This document shows, one piece after another, positions 6,704 through 8,061 of a stretch of 8,061 bases of DNA. The position numbers and the translations under genes were made by a program. The notes beneath the pieces are model-generated. The model made no database searches and had not been told where the DNA came from. It was given only the letters and a program-made list of their open reading frames with translations. How positions within the stretch are numbered: position 1 is the stretch's first letter; each line of letters begins with the position of its first letter. Source of the stretch: Vulcanimicrobiota bacterium (GTDB taxonomy: Bacteria > Vulcanimicrobiota > Vulcanimicrobiia > Vulcanimicrobiales > Vulcanimicrobiaceae); assembly GCA_013043945.1 (NCBI GenBank), contig JABEUW010000244.1, positions 1 to 8,061 on the forward strand. Direction: 5' to 3'.

Positions 6704-7853
6704 CCGGCGTTCGCCCGACACGCAGCCCGAGCGCGAGCGCGATTGCGGCGAAAACGAGCGATTCGATTCCGGCGAAGGGGCTGCCCCAACGCGTCAGCAT
6801 GCCGGTCGATATCGGCGGAGCGATGACGCCGGCGACCGAATCGAGCGAAGAACTCACGCCGAGCACCGTGCCCTGTTCGCGTTCGGAGGCGAGCGCGCTG
6901 ATGAGCGCGGTGATGCCGGTATTTGCGAAGCCGACGCCGATGGTAAGGCTTGCGTACGCCAGGGCGAGCGTGGCGAGATTGTGGACGAACGGCAAGAGCG
7001 CGAGCGCCGCGACTAAGAGCGCGAGCCCGATCGTCGACATCCGTCGATCGCCGAAGTGCTCCGACGCGCGCCCGATCAGCACCGCATTGACCAAGACGGT
7101 GAAAGCGGCGTAAACGGCAAAGGCGATATCGGTTTGAAAGAGCGTGAAGCCGAGTTGCCCTTGGAGATAGAGCGCGATGACGCTGTAGTAGCCGTAGAGT
7201 GCGAGCGATAGCGCGAGTTTTTGGCGCAGAATGCGGGCGAGATGCGGGTTGCGCAGCGTCGCGAGGACGTCGCCGAAACCGACGTGCGCCTCGGTTTCGT
7301 CGGCTTTCGGTTTCGATTCGGGAAGCATAAAATAGGTCACCATCAGCGTGACGAATTGCAGCCCCGCCGCTGCGAGGAAGGGCGCGGTGAAACCAAATCG
7401 CGCGAAGAGCAGACCGCCGCCGACCGGCCCAAAGATCATCGCCGCTGCGAACGTCGCGCCGATGTAGCCGAACGCGCGTGCGCGTTCGTTCGGAGCGACG
7501 AGATCGGCGACGTAGGCTTGCGTGACGCTGATATTGCCGCCCGAGAGCCCTTCGATGACGCGCGCGATAAAGACGATGAGGAGATTCGGCGCAAATGCCA
7601 ACATCGCCCAACCGATCGTCGCGCCGATCTGGCTGATGATGAGCACGTGTTTGCGCCCGACGCGATCGGAGGCATGCCCCCAGAGCGGCGCGGCGATGAG
7701 CTGGCAGAGCGAGAACGTGGTGAAGAGCAGCCCCGCAACGACCGGCGCCGCCCCGAAGTGGGTGACGAAATAGGGGAGCATCGGAATCAGCATGCTGAAA
7801 CCGAGAATATCGATAAACGTGATGCCGAGAATCGGCGCGAGTTTTCGAATCAT
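6681..7853 (-). CDS. MFS transporter, DHA1/TetA-like drug:H+ antiporter family
   Basis: A 390-residue inner-membrane protein with 12 predicted helices, typical of DHA1 exporters. Visible signatures: TM1 FIDILGFSMLIPMLPYF with Asp15; motif A in the 2-3 loop, GHASDRVGRKHV (59-70, Asp63, Arg64, Arg67, Lys68); a motif B-like ARVIEGLSGG (97-106) in TM4; and the antiporter motif C-like end FGPVGGG (141-147) in TM5. A charged central loop (about 178-195) divides the two halves. Acids that TetA uses in TM3 and TM9 appear absent (GATIGWAML in TM3; no Asp in the TM9 candidate), so tetracycline is not a supported substrate. ATG 7853 gives a standard N-terminus; AGAG four bases upstream is a weak ribosome site. 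A 143-base gap to the next minus-strand gene makes shared transcription uncertain. Confidence 0.94.
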   Translation of the reverse strand: MIRKLAPILGITFIDILGFSMLIPMLPYFVTHFGAAPVVAGLLFTTFSLCQLIAAPLWGHASDRVGRKHVLIISQIGATIGWAMLAFAPNLLIVFIARVIEGLSGGNISVTQAYVADLVAPNERARAFGYIGATFAAAMIFGPVGGGLLFARFGFTAPFLAAAGLQFVTLMVTYFMLPESKPKADETEAHVGFGDVLATLRNPHLARILRQKLALSLALYGYYSVIALYLQGQLGFTLFQTDIAFAVYAAFTVLVNAVLIGRASEHFGDRRMSTIGLALLVAALALLPFVHNLATLALAYASLTIGVGFANTGITALISALASEREQGTVLGVSSSLDSVAGVIAPPISTGMLTRWGSPFAGIESLVFAAIALALGLRVGRTPVNASAES

Positions 7854-7882
7854 AGGGCTCTGGGGTTAGGGACACGGGAAGA

Positions 7883-7919
7883 GCCCCGAAGGCTTCAGGG
7901 GCCGCTACCGGGTGCCCTG
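7883..7919. other. Competing hairpins in the spacer upstream of the MFS gene
   Basis: GCCCC (7883-7887) can pair with GGGGC (7898-7902) across a 10-base loop. CAGGG (7896-7900) can instead pair with CCCTG (7915-7919). Both use 7898-7900, so the two hairpins exclude each other. They would lie in the 5' leader of the minus-strand MFS transcript if it starts upstream of 7919. No T-tract follows, so neither is a standard terminator. No known riboswitch motif is recognised. In such GC-rich sequence this may be chance. No clear -35/-10 boxes for either the MFS gene or the tRNA were found in the 114-base spacer 7854-7967. Confidence 0.25.
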
Positions 7920-7967
7920 GCCATCACAGAGGGCGGTGCTGCGCGGGCGCGAATCAAGGCGAGCCGT

Positions 7968-8054
7968 GCCCAGGTGGCGGAATTGGTAGACGCGCTGGTT
8001 TCAGGTATCAGTGGTGGCAACACCGTGGGGGTTCGAGTCCCTTCCTGGGCACCA
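7968..8054 (+). tRNA. tRNA-Leu(CAG), with encoded CCA
   Basis: A complete type II tRNA of 87 bases. The acceptor stem is GCCCAGG (7968-7974) with CCTGGGC (8044-8050), discriminator A 8051 and encoded CCA 8052-8054. The D stem is GCG/CGC (7977-7979, 7991-7993) around a loop with GG. The anticodon stem is CTGGT/ATCAG (7995-7999, 8007-8011, one G-U pair), with loop TTCAGGT giving anticodon CAG (8002-8004), which reads the Leu codon CUG. The long variable arm forms GGTG/CACC (8013-8016, 8021-8024) closed by a GCAA loop, as expected for Leu. The T loop is TTCGAGT (8032-8038) on a five-pair stem whose outer two pairs are G-U. It is divergent from the MFS gene. Confidence 0.97.
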
Positions 8055-8061
8055 AGCGGCA

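Noticed and set aside
6700..7875. 391-codon open frame on the minus strand, overlapping the MFS gene in another frame
   Set aside because: The composition is Arg-rich and non-membrane-like, while the adjacent frame gives a canonical 12-helix transporter.
7870..7967. SRP RNA, RNase P RNA or a known riboswitch upstream of the tRNA
   Set aside because: CCCGAAGGCTTC superficially resembles an SRP-type loop, but the conserved GGAAG/AGCAGCC arrangement and pairing context are missing. No other conserved RNA core was recognised.
7968..8061. tRNA-Leu as an integration (att) site
   Set aside because: No integrase gene, direct repeat of the tRNA 3' end or foreign-looking DNA is visible. The window ends 7 bases after the CCA.

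Overview
The window is about 8 kb of gene-dense, high-GC bacterial DNA (roughly 60-63% GC by eye, strong G/C preference at third codon positions). It has seven protein-coding genes, one of them a 44-codon ORF, and one tRNA gene. GTG starts are frequent (four of seven genes). I see no phage, insertion sequence, CRISPR array, toxin-antitoxin or defence-like gene. The AlaRS variant and the accompanying gene families suggest an environmental lineage outside the best-studied phyla. My tentative guess is Candidatus Eremiobacterota (WPS-2) or a neighbouring group, but this rests on recollection of protein style and no search was possible.

Left part, plus strand (26-4525): alaS (alanyl-tRNA synthetase, complete) is followed by a predicted secreted protein of unknown function and then a polytopic membrane protein resembling GT-C glycosyltransferases. 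The three genes overlap by 4 and 23 bases, so they are almost certainly co-transcribed and translationally coupled.

Middle, minus strand (6537-4506): a 92-residue membrane protein overlaps by 8 bases with a DUF255/YyaL-type protein (thioredoxin fold plus an alpha-barrel region). The 3' end of the latter overlaps the 3' end of the GT-C-like gene by 20 bases, tail to tail, with no terminator between them.

Divergent spacer (6538-6568): a short gap separates the 92-residue gene from a 44-residue single-pass membrane ORF on the plus strand. A perfect 7-base inverted repeat with a 9-base spacer covers the 92-residue gene's start codon. The small ORF's 3' end overlaps by 23 bases with the 3' end of the next gene.

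Right part: a minus-strand MFS exporter (TetA/DHA1-like, 7853-6681), a 114-base spacer with possible alternative hairpins, then tRNA-Leu(CAG) with encoded CCA on the plus strand.

Most of this is housekeeping and ordinary accessory content. No complete novel system is evident. The points most worth a second look are the unrecognised genes coupled to alaS, the small membrane ORF, and the operator- or hairpin-like dyad in the divergent spacer.
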